From Butyriboletus loyo (Eukaryota > Basidiomycota > Agaricomycetes > Boletales > Boletaceae), in contig JBBPSI010000216.1 in NCBI GenBank assembly GCA_038093515.1, forward strand, positions 1-40,790: 40,790 bases of DNA, given 5' to 3'. Each line of letters starts with the position of its first letter. The first letter of the stretch is position 1. The notes under the pieces are model-generated. The model was not told the origin of the DNA. It saw only the letters and a program-made list of their open reading frames with translations, and did no database searches. Both the position numbers and the translations under genes were made by a program. Of the stretch, positions 1 through 9,604 are shown piece by piece.

Positions 1-1094
1 TGAGGTGACTTGGACGGTCTTATGTAACCTTTCTTGAGTTCTTTCTCCACAAAACCTCGGATTTGCTCCTGTTCTTCTTCGGACATAGGGATAACCCGAC
101 CCTTTTTTGGTACAAAATCGGGTTTGAGATCTATTGCATGATCCCATGGTTTCCTTTCAGGCATTCTTGCTGCCTCGTCCTCGGAGAATACATCTAAATA
201 CTCGTGGTAAACCTCGGGTACCTTTCCGGCAACCTCTGGTTCTATCGTACAGCAAGAAGTAATGTTCGAAGATGAAATAGAGTCTCTGATAACTTTACAG
301 TAAGGAGAACAATGATTAAATTTAATGGTTTTAAAACGCCAGTCAATGTCTGGGTTATGACGTGCAAACCAATCGTAACCAATAATCATTTGATGAGAAC
401 CAAGAAGAGAGACGTAAGCCTCAATCGATTCGTGGTGCCCATCAATTTCCATAAATAGGTAGGCCTTGTGCGTAATGCGACCTATTGCTCCTTTAGAGCC
501 GTCGGCATTGATGACCTCCATAGAACGTTCTAATGGTACAGTGTCTATTTTTCTTGTATCACAATAGTTTTTGTCAATGAAGGTATTGACCGCTCCCGTA
601 TCCAGCAAAGCTTTAAGCGAACGAGTTCGCCAAGTAGCGTTTGACTGGTAGGTGATTTTCACCACCGGGGAGTAATCTCCACCGAACATCAAAGAAGATT
701 TAGGGGATTTATAATTAGAAGAAGAAGGAGATGAAATCGGGGATCTGGTTTTCATTTGTCTCAAAAGAGAATTAAGCACGCTTTTGTGCGCCGCACTCCC
801 GTTAGGAGACGCTCTTTCGAGTTTTTCAATAGATAGTTCATTCGATTTGATACAAGAGTCAAGAAATTCGTCCTCTTTACAATCAACTAAACCGGGGACA
901 TCCACGCTTACATCCGAAGACGAATTCGCGAATACCGATCCAATCGAAAGCTTAGATTCGGATGGTATGTAAGAATGTTCATCTGTGTCTACAGAATAGT
1001 CCACAAATGTTGATAAGGTTGAGAAAGAATTTGAAAAAGAAGAAGAAATATTGTTCTGTCCTCTAGGTACCCCTACACTAGAAGACTTTTTCAT
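1..1094 (-). CDS. Ty3/gypsy pol, N-terminal part (protease to start of RT), element A (Gy1), runs off window
   Basis: This is the start of the polyprotein that yields protease, reverse transcriptase, RNase H and integrase. It begins at an ATG (1094-1092) that overlaps the gag stop codon in the tetranucleotide ATGA, one frame back from gag. The frame is open to the window edge, about 364 codons. A serine-rich linker of roughly 150 residues comes first, followed by a retropepsin site LLDTGAVNTFI near residue 168 and the MIIGYDWF motif. Near the edge are PWDHAIDL and KKGYIRPSKSP, the usual lead-in to the RT domain. No stop was found by hand translation, so this copy may be young. The rest of pol and the 3' LTR lie left of the window. 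Confidence 0.9.
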   Translation of the reverse strand, partial: MKKSSSVGVPRGQNNISSSFSNSFSTLSTFVDYSVDTDEHSYIPSESKLSIGSVFANSSSDVSVDVPGLVDCKEDEFLDSCIKSNELSIEKLERASPNGSAAHKSVLNSLLRQMKTRSPISSPSSSNYKSPKSSLMFGGDYSPVVKITYQSNATWRTRSLKALLDTGAVNTFIDKNYCDTRKIDTVPLERSMEVINADGSKGAIGRITHKAYLFMEIDGHHESIEAYVSLLGSHQMIIGYDWFARHNPDIDWRFKTIKFNHCSPYCKVIRDSISSSNITSCCTIEPEVAGKVPEVYHEYLDVFSEDEAARMPERKPWDHAIDLKPDFVPKKGRVIPMSEEEQEQIRGFVEKELKKGYIRPSKSP

Positions 1095-2302
1095 TTTAAA
1101 GACCGCGAGGCCTTTTCCTTTGCTTCGCAAGCGAAGACATCTGCCCAGTAAGCTCGGGCGTCGTCTCCCATGTACGCGGCGCGCTGGGAAACTTCTTGTT
1201 GCGGTGCTCCAACCGCAGGTGGTGCCGGTAACGGCCTTGACTGATATGATGAATTTGGAGGGGTTACCTCCGCGGAATTTACTTGAACCCACCCATGTAC
1301 ATAGGTTCCGTCGGGTTGTTGGATCCACTGCTGCCTTACTTTCGGGCGAGGAGTGGTACCGGCTTTATCCCGACGGTTTGGGTTTTGGGGGCAGTTTGGG
1401 CGGATGTGTCCGGCCTGCCCGCAGCCGAAACACGTTCTGGTCTCAGGGCCAGATTGCTGTGCGGATAGATCCATAGGGGCTCCGCGGCCCGGTTGAGTTC
1501 CGACTGGTGTAAAGCCGGGAGGAGGTCCTTTAGGAGGTGGGTAACCTCGTTGGGGCTGCTGTGAATACGGTCGCCATTGCCGTGCCTGCCCCGTTCCCCT
1601 CTCGGCGTACATCTGTTCGAAGGACCTTCCTGTCCTCCGGAACTCTTCTACCAAATTGTTGAAATCTTCCAGGACGTCCTCAGAGCATGAGAGGAAGACC
1701 TGTTTATAGATCTCGTATTTTACTGCCCTTTTTAGGAGTTCAATGGCGTGCTTGGGCTCGCACTCCGACTGCCGGTATAGAACTTTAAACCTTTCTAGGA
1801 AGGTGTCGATTTGGGTTTGGCCCTGGGTGAGAGCGGCCAGCTTCCTTAAGGCTTGATGGGCGAGGACGTCAATTTGGAAATGTCCTCTGATCATCTCCTG
1901 GAGGTATTCCCACTCCGGCCATGCCAAGTCCTTCTTTCTTCCCTTAGATATGTTGAGGGGATCTATGTACTTCTCCTCCTCCGTAACATAATCTTCCAAG
2001 ACCAGCTGAGAAAAGTCTTGGCCTTTGCCTTTGATGCGGCTAAGAACCGCGACCGTCCGGAGCTTGTCTGTTTTCCAGGTGTTGACAGACACCCAGACTT
2101 TAAGGGAAGTCCACCAGTGGTGGAACTTTTCTCTGTCGCCGTCCCATTCTCTGGGATCAGCAACCTTCTTCGAAATTCCTCCTTGGGTATCTTTTTCCAG
2201 CCACTGCGCGAAGAGGGCGCGCAATGTCTGATCGTCGTAGGAGGGGGCGGCAGGGACATAATCGGTGGGAGCGGGGGCGTAAGACGGACCAGGGTCTGAC
2301 AT
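1091..2302 (-). CDS. Ty3/gypsy Gag, element A (Gy1)
   Basis: A 403-residue capsid/nucleocapsid polyprotein that packages element RNA in cytoplasmic particles. The retrotransposon gag core (WDGDREKFHHWWTSLK, FLERFKVLYRQSECEPKHAIELL) covers about residues 50-230. A proline/glutamine-rich linker follows, then a CX2CX4HX4C zinc knuckle (CFGCGQAGHIRPNC) near residue 293. The ATG at 2302 begins MSDPGPS, the same start as the homologous Gag at 39613. The two proteins are very similar along their length, so A and G belong to one family in opposite orientation. The ORF is uninterrupted and CpG-rich, unlike its older neighbours. Confidence 0.93.
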   Translation of the reverse strand: MSDPGPSYAPAPTDYVPAAPSYDDQTLRALFAQWLEKDTQGGISKKVADPREWDGDREKFHHWWTSLKVWVSVNTWKTDKLRTVAVLSRIKGKGQDFSQLVLEDYVTEEEKYIDPLNISKGRKKDLAWPEWEYLQEMIRGHFQIDVLAHQALRKLAALTQGQTQIDTFLERFKVLYRQSECEPKHAIELLKRAVKYEIYKQVFLSCSEDVLEDFNNLVEEFRRTGRSFEQMYAERGTGQARQWRPYSQQPQRGYPPPKGPPPGFTPVGTQPGRGAPMDLSAQQSGPETRTCFGCGQAGHIRPNCPQNPNRRDKAGTTPRPKVRQQWIQQPDGTYVHGWVQVNSAEVTPPNSSYQSRPLPAPPAVGAPQQEVSQRAAYMGDDARAYWADVFACEAKEKASRSLK

Positions 2303-3082
2303 CCTTTTCTGGTCGTCGTCTGGGAAATCCGTTGAGTATTCGGAACCCAGATTGGAAATTGTGATTTAAAGAAGTCGGGGGTGAAGGAAAGGGGGTGATT
2401 CTTGAATCTTCTTCGGCAACCTTTTCTTCGGCTGAACCGGATTCTTCGGCAAAAACAAAGAAAGAAAACTACGAGGTATAAAGGCCCTTACTGTCTCCTA
2501 TCTTCCAAGGTGACTCTGGGGGACTCTACAACAAGTAGAACGTAGAAAATATTTTTTCGACCGGAGGTAATATCTCCGACGAAGTTTTGTCCGGTAATGG
2601 ACGAGAACGGGTAAAGACCTAGTTACAACTAATTGACAAATTTTGAATATTTTTTCTGGTTCTACCTCCCGTGTTACCACAGGGACTACGATTTGAGAAT
2701 GACTCAGCCAAAGGGATTTGGGGGTCCCTAAGTCGTCCTTCGCAAATTGGGCACGACCCCAACGCGGACTATCAACTCCAAGGGAGCGACGGAGAATGAA
2801 GTTTTTACAGGTAGTCTACGCGAGACACAAAATCTACCCTTCCAAGGGGTTCCCCTAAAAGCGGCGGGGGCAATCAGAAAAGAAAACTGCTGAACACGCA
2901 GTAGTGACTCTTAACCCTGAGTATCGGGTTTACCCTTCAGCGGGATTTCTGCTCCGTCAAGTGGAGGCCTACTGGTATGTGCGGGGATAGGAGAAACGAG
3001 ACGGGTACGCTATTGGCCAATCGCCGACAAGCACGCTACCCCTACCCTGGGGACCGGGTGTGTATCTGAAGTTTTAACCAAG
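2303..3082 (-). other. 5' untranslated leader of element A
   Basis: About 780 bases between LTR and gag with no convincing ORF. Stretches near 2680-2760 and 2870-3000 are shared with the leader of element G (38740-39060), for example the run around 2690-2730 matching 39000-39040, so the leader is conserved in the family and may hold packaging signals. Short GCCGAAGAA repeats occur around 2410-2460. The primer site is at its LTR-proximal end. Confidence 0.7.
3070..3080 (-). promoter_or_regulatory. Self-priming primer-binding site of element A
   Basis: Read on the minus strand, TGGTTAAAACT lies 2 nt inside the LTR end. It is the exact 11-nt complement of AGTTTTAACCA in the LTR (3241-3231), which starts 34 nt downstream of the TATA box (3275-3269), about where transcripts should begin. 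This is the arrangement of Tf1 of fission yeast, where the RNA 5' end folds back as primer. The transcript start is inferred, not measured. Confidence 0.65.
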
Positions 3083-3602
3083 TGTTGCGAGGCAACGCGC
3101 AGTCGAATGCTAGCACGTAGTACCCTTTCACACGAGGTCCCACTACAGTTGCAGGTCTACACAAAGACCTGGCAAGATGGAATCAAGGAGTTTCAACTTA
3201 ATCCTCAACTGTTGCCAGCGAATAGACAAGTGGTTAAAACTAGGGAATCCTAGTCTAACCACGAGCCCTTTTATATTGTACAAGGATGCGCACAGACCAT
3301 GCTGTGCGTGTGAGGAATTACTATACATGGATAGACTAAAGAAGAGAAGCGCAACGGTGATTAACCACACGAGGCGCGGGGATCAAAAAGAAGAGAAGTA
3401 AACGGAGATTAAATACATGTGTCGTGACGTCATAGGGTCTAGGCCTAGTCTAGGCCATGACATCATATTCTTAGTCAGCAAGAGATCACATGTAAGTTCC
3501 CACGATCACATGCACTATGTCACGTGACCTTTGAAAGTGAAAACGACTAAGTCCGAATTGAAAGTGTACGAAGTGTACGAATAAGATGTTATGATTATAA
3601 CA
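3083..3602 (-). repeat. 5' LTR of element A (Gy1)
   Basis: A 520-bp LTR with inverted ends, TGTTATAATC...CTCGCAACA in minus orientation. The outer end matches the start of the G LTR at 38285. It holds a TATAAAA box (3275-3269), a CACGTG palindrome (3521-3526) and a TGACGTCA palindrome (3425-3432). It is inserted in element H right after the protease-coding stretch. The second LTR and target duplication lie outside the window. The inner boundary is set by the AACA end and the primer site, and is less certain than the outer one. Confidence 0.8.
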
Positions 3603-3803
3603 GCTGGTGGCCCAATCTATTACCAGGTTTGCTTCATGAAGCCATGGTAATCCCAGGATCATGTTTTCTTTTCCTATATTGAGGACCAGGAAATTTCATT
3701 CCTCTTCCGTTTCTCTGATCCTGATGAAGATGGTAATGGTGGCCGAGAGGGGAGGGCAGCTTTACTGCTGAGAAGCAGAAGCAAGGTGAAGATCTAGTTC
3801 TTT
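3603..3803 (-). pseudogene. Element H (Gy2): leader fused to protease fragment, gag deleted
   Basis: Minus strand. Right after LTR H comes the Gy2 leader with the primer site AGAACTAGAT, as in element B. About 70 bases later (around 3730) the sequence jumps to the protease region, matching B near 13780-13900 (IRIGETEEE, ILGLPWL, NLVIDWAT). The whole of gag is missing. The junction falls in a short ACCAT shared by both parents. Element A then interrupts it at 3602, so the rest of H lies beyond the left edge. Confidence 0.75.
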
Positions 3804-4219
3804 TGTTATGCTGGTGTGCTAACAACCAGAACACTAGGCAGCACTCAGGAGTAGCCACAGGACTCAGGAGACAATTCTCAGACTATGTCTAAGTGCACAC
3901 ACTAAGAGTCTGGAGTGAAACTAATTGCTAGCAGGTTACTGCATAGAACTAGATAAGTTACAACTGTACAGAGGTTGGGTTTATATACTACAAGGGTCTG
4001 TGCACAGACCATGTTCCCAATCGGGTTGCGAGAGTCATAAAGACAAATGAAGACAGAATACTCTAGAAGCTTCTTGAGTATGAAAGAAACGGTGTCCATG
4101 CATGGGAAGTGATGACTAATCAGAACAGTTTATACTGTTCAAAGGGAACTAGTGAAATGCTAGGAGAAACTAGTAGTCTGAATGGTAATGGAGAGAAAAA
4201 GTATACCACTACTGTAACA
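3804..4219 (-). repeat. 5' LTR of element H (Gy2)
   Basis: 416 bp, TGTTACAGTAG...GCATAACA in minus orientation, clearly homologous along its length to the LTRs of element B (426 bp). It keeps the TATA box and the ATCTAGTTCT motif about 30 nt downstream that pairs with the primer site. It is CpG-poor compared with B. It is inserted in copia I, whose integrase reading (FDDFAWTIPL) is cut at 4220. The next bases GCAAT would be the target duplication, with its partner outside the window. Confidence 0.85.
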
Positions 4220-6371
4220 GCAATGGTATGGTCCATGCAAAGTCATCAAAGAATATATTTATACCAGTGGTAGCTTTCCACCAGGAATGATTTCAGATCT
4301 GAATGGATCAACTCAGATGTGCATTTAGTGTAGTGCTCATTAGAAGGGTAACTCCTGTTCAGAAGCTTCCCCATGGTGCAGCCAGGACAGATGGAGTCCA
4401 TATGAGGAATCTCAACATCAGGGAAGTTTTGCATATGTTTATGCACATGATGAATTATGTCCTTAGAAGGGTGACCTAGTCAGTGATGGACTATGTCAAA
4501 TGTAATGATCTTGGTCATATTCATGTCAACCAATGGTAGAGCTTCCAGAGTAAACATCCCTGGGCTGATTTAAACTTGGCAAGCATAGTGCCATTGCCAT
4601 AGAGTACCAAAAGCTCTAATTTATTGCCATGAATTGTGGCACCATGGTGCATTAATTGCCCAAGAGATACCAGCTGAGTGAAAGAGTGGGGAATATGACA
4701 AATATCATGGAGATCTAAGATCTCATCCTTATCTCCATTCCACCAGTGGATCATGACATGTCTTTTCCATTGACAAATATTGTTGACACAGCAGTATGTA
4801 CAGGAATATGTGCATTGCCTTTAAGTTCTTCATATGTTATGAAGTTGTTCTTTTCAAATGTGAAGTGCATTGAAGCACCAGAGTTGAGAATCCATAGATT
4901 CTTGTTACCATGATCACATGAGCATTGCTTAAGAATTGGGCATTGTCAGAACATGAACACAAGTCCATTGTCTGATGTAGAGATATGTTTGTACCTACTA
5001 TATACACTGATTCTACTCTATTATGAACTATGGGATCACCATGGATGTAGGAGTCAACCAATGTTTGTGAGCAAGCATCTTGAGTGGATCAAAATGGTAC
5101 TAACCTCATGTTGATATCAGGCAAATTCTCTGGGAGGAATGCCCCAGCCATTGATGGAAAACCATCATCATTATCATCAGAGAGCTGCCCAACAGAACTG
5201 CACACATCGATAAAATCCTCCTTGTCCCAGTCTGTGCTGGCATCAAGAGCAATAGGCATGATGATCTCCTTGTTACAGGAGCATCTTGAACACTTTTGCT
5301 TAATGAGAGGTTCATCATCATTGGAGAAATCCCAATTGATTTTGGGAGCAGCAGGGAGCAGGAGAGGTGGCAGTAAGGTGGCATCCAGTGCCTGGATCAT
5401 CTGGCAGGAAGAGGAAATCTCAAGCCTTTCAGCAAGAGAAAACACCTGCTGTATGTGAGTATTAGCAGGTGGGCCTTGTTGCCCCTGGTATAGTTGCACA
5501 GATTGATGGGAAAGGAGCTGTGGATCAATCATTGTGGGCATAAGGGGGACTGACATAGTGGGGGTACCATCAAAGATGGCAGCAGAGGCAAGGTGGACTT
5601 GGTCCAACTTATCCTTGCCTTTGTGTCCATGCCAGATCTTCTTCTTGTCCTTGTCCCCCTGTTTCCCTGCTGCTGCTGCTGCTGGAAAGTAGGGGTTTCC
5701 CCCTGTCACTTCACTACACTAATCTTGTTAGATTGTGCTTGGTGATTTCCCTTGCCTGAGAGATGGTGCTGGTCTCATAACAGGACTGCAGCAGCATGTA
5801 TCTTGGTGATGGTAGGAGTCTTCACCTTCCCCACAGCATCCTTGCCCTAAGTGATCATCTGGGCTACCACATCCATGGAGGCAGGTAGTTTCACCAGAAG
5901 CATCATGGCCTGGACATTGCCATGGATTTTATATCCCACAGCCTCAAGATGGGTAAAGGTTGTTTTGACCTTCAAGAGAGCAGGTGCAGGGTGAGAGGAG
6001 GGGGGCACTTGTGTGTCCATCAACTCCTTGAAAATAGTGTACACTGCCATAATCCTGGTGATTGCAAACTCATCCTTGAGGGCCTTGATCAAATCAGTGG
6101 CCAATGTCTCTCCTCCATACTTTATTTGGAAAGCAGGAGAGAGATGGCACATGACAGTGCTGGCAATCATGTCATTTGCCTTTGTTCAGGCAATGTACTA
6201 GGGATGGTCATCCATGGTGGAAGACTGGTCAAGGGCAGCAGGTTTTGAGAACTCAAAGATCCAGGTATTGCCAGTTGCCCTAAGGTGTGTGGACATGACA
6301 GGCCACTAGGAGACCCAGTTGGAGCTATTGAGGGTGGGGACATGAGAGCTGGTCTTGGTGGAGGTAGACAT
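4220..6371 (-). pseudogene. Copia element I: gag, protease and start of integrase, decayed
   Basis: Minus strand from an ATG at 6371 (MSTSTKTSSHVPTL). The gag region reads in pieces with several stops: IASTVMCHLSPAFQIKYG, LATDLIKALKDEFAI, MMLLVKLPASMDVV. An acidic stretch near 5130-5200 follows. The protease zone near 4860 reads WILNSGASMHF, the copia type of active site with D replaced by N. The pre-integrase zone has DICHIPHSFTQLVSLGQL and HIHDVEIPH-like text leading to CPGCTMGKL and LIHSDLKSFL, the first integrase catalytic region. H interrupts it at 4220. At least three frames are needed, so it is dead. Confidence 0.8.
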
Positions 6372-6664
6372 TATAGAAGATCCATGAAAATGCAAATTGT
6401 ATTAGAAATGTAAAGTCCCAACATGGATTCATCCTCCAAAATCTGCAGAAGGATCAAGTTGGAGTGCTGGGAAGCACATCACAATGATCACTTTGCATCA
6501 AATTGGAGTACAGAAGCAATAACCAAAAAAATGAGCTGGCTGGTGCAAGTTGTCATCAACTTGTGCTGCAGCCAATTAATCTTGGCATCAGGAGACACCA
6601 TTGTGCTAATCATTTCTGACTGCGCTAATGGGCTCAACTGAGCACAGCAGGGCTCATCATAACC
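6372..6664 (-). other. Leader of copia I with half-tRNA primer site (6647-6664)
   Basis: Non-coding leader. Directly against the LTR, the minus strand reads GGTTATGATGAGCCCTGC, the initiator tRNA-Met half-tRNA primer site seen in copia E (GGTTATGAGCCCTGC) with 3 extra bases (ATG repeated). Nothing else recognised in this stretch. Confidence 0.6.
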
Positions 6665-6867
6665 TGTAGAAAGGGTGCATATGAGGATGTACTGAAGGTA
6701 CTCACTGTTTGGTTGTTAGAGGCCTGCTGGTATGCACATCATGGTGTAAGAATGAGATTGATTAGAACTCACTTAAGCTGAGTTTGAAGTACATATGTAT
6801 ATGGTCTGACTACAAATGTTATGTAATCAGTATATTAAATAATTCTAATATATGTATATATTCAACA
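6665..6867 (-). repeat. 5' LTR of copia I
   Basis: 203 bp, TGTTGAATAT...TTTCTACA in minus orientation, AT-rich. The inner end abuts the primer site exactly. The outer end abuts the remaining part of the 5' LTR of element C, so I inserted into that LTR. The candidate target duplication GACCC (6868-6872) has its partner outside the window. Confidence 0.75.
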
Positions 6868-6974
6868 GACCCTAAGTGTGTGCACTTGGACATAGTCTGA
6901 GATTCCTTCCAAGAGTCTAGTAGCTACTCTAGAGTGCTACCTGAAGTCTAGTTGTTAGCACCACAAGCATAACA
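6868..6974 (+). repeat. 5' LTR of element C (Gy2), 3' remnant
   Basis: 107 bases matching the last quarter of the B LTR (around 12000-12112): CTAAGTGTG, ACATAGTCTGAG, CTAGTTGTTAGC and the terminal CATAACA. The missing part was separated by copia I. Two bases inside the internal region lies the primer site copy AGAACTATAT (6977-6986), with one change from the B site. Confidence 0.85.
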
Positions 6975-6994
6975 AAAGAACTATATCTTCCCCT

Positions 6995-8142
6995 TTGCTT
7001 CTGCTCCTCAGGAGTAAAGCCAATCCCCTCTCACCCACCATTACCACCTCACGATGTGTTGGTCATTCCTTCTGTGTTCCTTCTCCCAAACCCAAACCTG
7101 TCAACATTGACTCTGCCCCACCTGTTGATTCACCAATCCAGAAAGAAACACAACCCGAGAACCAGGGTGAAGGGCACAGATCAGAAACAGACCAATCTGA
7201 CCAATACAATAGTGACTATCTTGACAACACTCCCCACATTCCTCCTCCCCCATTGCCCCCATACCATTCCCCTCCCCTCCCAGATAATGATAATGACATG
7301 GCTCTAGAAATTAAACCTGGTGTTCCTGCAGACTTTAACTTTAGCAGCCAAAATGAAGATACTACCTGATGGCTTCTTGCTATGCAGGGTTATTATACTA
7401 TGAACCCTTCCACCTTCCCTGATAATCATACTAAGGTGATGATGTTACTCAACAAAATGAGTGAGAGAAAAGGAAAGACCTTCTCAGAAGAATGGTTAAA
7501 GCTTCTCCTAGATGGAAACCCCACTGCTGTGCAACAAACCTTTGCCATGATTAGTGAAGACTTTGGAAGGGTCTTCCACCTGTTTGACACTGGAGAGAGA
7601 GCCCAAATCAATCTGGGAAACCTTAGGCAGGACAAAAATGATCACAAGGATATGTCTCTGAATTCCAACTCCTTGCTGCCAAGTCAGAGATCATTAATGA
7701 GAAAGCCCTCATTGAATGGTTTATTAAAGGACTGGACCCTCACCTCTCCGAGGCTGTTCTCTCCTGTGAACATGTCCCTACCATGCTTTCTGGATGGGCA
7801 GAGAAGACTGCTGCCTACCATGCTCAACACTGGAGAATTGATGATCTACAAGCAGAGAAGCAGTATATTCCTTCCTTTTCCTTGTCCACCAAACCCTCCT
7901 CCAGCAAGAACACCATGGATGTAGACACAGTAAGACTTACTTTGGTACAGTGGGCCAAACACATGAAGCAGAAAAAATGCTTCATTTGCCACCAGGTTGG
8001 CTGCCACTCCACCAACCACCCACATCCTTCCAGAAATGGCCAGTCCTCATATGGCCCTCCTCCTCCTCCTCCTTGCAACCCCCAATGTGCCCATGCTACC
8101 ATTGTCCCACCACCTGCACCAAAGCCCTCTCCCCTCATCAAC
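6995..8142 (+). pseudogene. Gag of element C (Gy2), first part
   Basis: Homologous along its length to Gag of element B. It has a proline-rich N-terminus, the capsid core (WLLAMQGYYT, FSEEWLKLLLDGNP, VQQTFAMISEDFGRVF) and then, after a frameshift near 7645, FQLLAAKS, ALIEWFIKGLDP and the CCCH-type knuckle CFICHQVGCHSTNH. A TGA at about 7367 replaces the arginine that B encodes with CGA. CpG is almost absent. The Tc1 element interrupts it at the TA at 8143-8144, and the frame resumes at 10560 (LSKLKG). Confidence 0.85.
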
Positions 8143-8144
8143 TA

Positions 8145-8359
8145 CAGTGGCTCAAAAAACTGTCTGCATGTTTGCATATTTTACATTAAATATCACTCAA
8201 CACAATAACCCCTGATCCTAACCCTAGATAGTGGGTGTATAAAATATGGTACCTACCCCTGGCCTTCTATTAGCCCAGAAATCAGGTAATATGGACATGG
8301 TCTGATGGAATGTCAGCTATTCTAAAATGACATGTCATGCAGACAGTTTTTTGACTTTA
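8145..8359 (+). repeat. Left terminal inverted repeat of Tc1
   Basis: About 215 bp, inverted copy at 10343-10557 with scattered differences. The outer sequence CTCAAAAAACTGTCTGCATG (8151-8170) recurs inverted at the inner end (8336-8355, CATGCAGACAGTTTTTTGAC), so each repeat carries two facing copies of a probable transposase site. Confidence 0.88.
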
Positions 8360-8505
8360 AGTATTGATCACATATATTAGACCCTGGATGCTGTAATATC
8401 ATTACATCCATCCATCAAGGGTCCTATTATGTCACCTTTATGTAACTGAGTGTCAGCCAACATATAAAAACCCCATCCTCCCATGTTTATTTTCTCACCA
8501 TCACC

Positions 8506-8784
8506 ATGAAATCCATTTCCACCTCTCTAAGACAAAATATTATCACTCTCTCCTCTCTTGGCCTTTCAACTAGAAAGATTGCCTCCCAGACTGGCCTAGG
8601 GAAGTCTACTGTTGCTAGAGTACTCCAAGAGATCCAACCTGACAAGGAGAAGCTTCATGCTGGCTGTTCTTCTAAGCTTACTCCTACCAACAAATATGCT
8701 ATTGTCCAGCAAATCATTACTGGCAAGGCCAAAAATGCAGTCCAGGATACAAATTCATCAATTACATCATTTAACATCCTATCC
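8506..8784 (+). pseudogene. Tc1 transposase, N-terminal DNA-binding part
   Basis: Starts MKSISTSLRQNIITL. Residues 1-50 look like the first helix-turn-helix of Tc1 transposases (LSTRKIASQTGLGKSTVARVL), and the second DNA-binding region follows (KLTPTNKYAIVQQIITGKAK). The frame runs directly into the solo LTR at 8785, and the catalytic part resumes at 9605. Confidence 0.85.
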
Positions 8785-9604
8785 TGTTACAGTTTTACCC
8801 CTGAGCGTACCCTGCCACTCGTTTTCCCATGCTCACGCGTCCCCGCCACCCCTGCCATCTTGCGATGCTGCCCATCGCCCACTCCCTAGTCGCCTAGTGG
8901 ACGTTACCCACTTTCCCGGTCCTTCCACGAGTCTCAGTGCCACTACACTGAGATAGTCCCTATGTCGTCGCCCCGTCGGGCCGGACTCACAGCTGAGCTA
9001 TTGCATCCCTCTTATTCTTATCCAATGACATTTGGTTCATCACGTGACTAGCACATGACTAGATTACGACACGTCCTTGACTAGCGTGCCGAGACCCGTA
9101 TCCAAGGTCCCTGCTATTCGCATCCCCTTTGCCCTGTGGGCCCTACCTCGTGGACATCATCACTTTGCATTCAGCACTTCTCATTCGCTGACGATGTCGC
9201 CACTTTGCTCGGAGCATAGCTCCCTCATTACCGGCACTTTGCCGCTCCTTCTTTCGCCGTTATGACTCAACGTGACTCATAACCCCTTGCCCTCACTGCC
9301 ATGCACAGCTCGGTCTGTGCACGACTATCTATTAGTATATATATGCGTACTTAGAGTAGTACAAGTTCTCTAACTAATTCTACACATCTACCAAGTGCCT
9401 AGCAATCTAGCTTATACCCATCCTCTGCCAATAGAGCCGATAAGAGCCTGCTCGATCTCGTCTGGTTGCCACCATACGACATCTCGCCGACACTTGCTCT
9501 GCAGAAGCCCGATAGCATCATCAACGCGAGTTGGCACCTTCCCAGTTAGGCTCGAGCCCCTATTCAAGCGCTCACTGCTAGTTGTTTCGCACTCCAGCAT
9601 AACA
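8785..9604 (+). repeat. Solo LTR, 820 bp, inside Tc1
   Basis: TGTTACAG...GCATAACA flanked by ATCC on both sides (8781-8784 and 9605-9608). A TATA-like run at about 9334-9345 (TAGTATATATATGCG) gives the orientation as plus. It is clearly richer in CG dinucleotides than the surrounding Tc1, so it arrived later. No coding content is supported. The family is not otherwise present in the window. The 4-bp duplication is short, so the exact ends carry some doubt. Confidence 0.72.

Noticed and set aside
1051..1476. Plus-strand ORF of 141 codons, and others on the strand opposite gag and pol (1853-2299, 14392-14787, 17174-17533)
   Set aside because: They lie fully antisense to clear gag or pol frames and have no recognisable domain.
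3603..3803. Small minus-strand ORF 3634-3858 as a gene
   Set aside because: It spans the Gy2 LTR, leader and a protease fragment in the wrong phase; it is part of element H.
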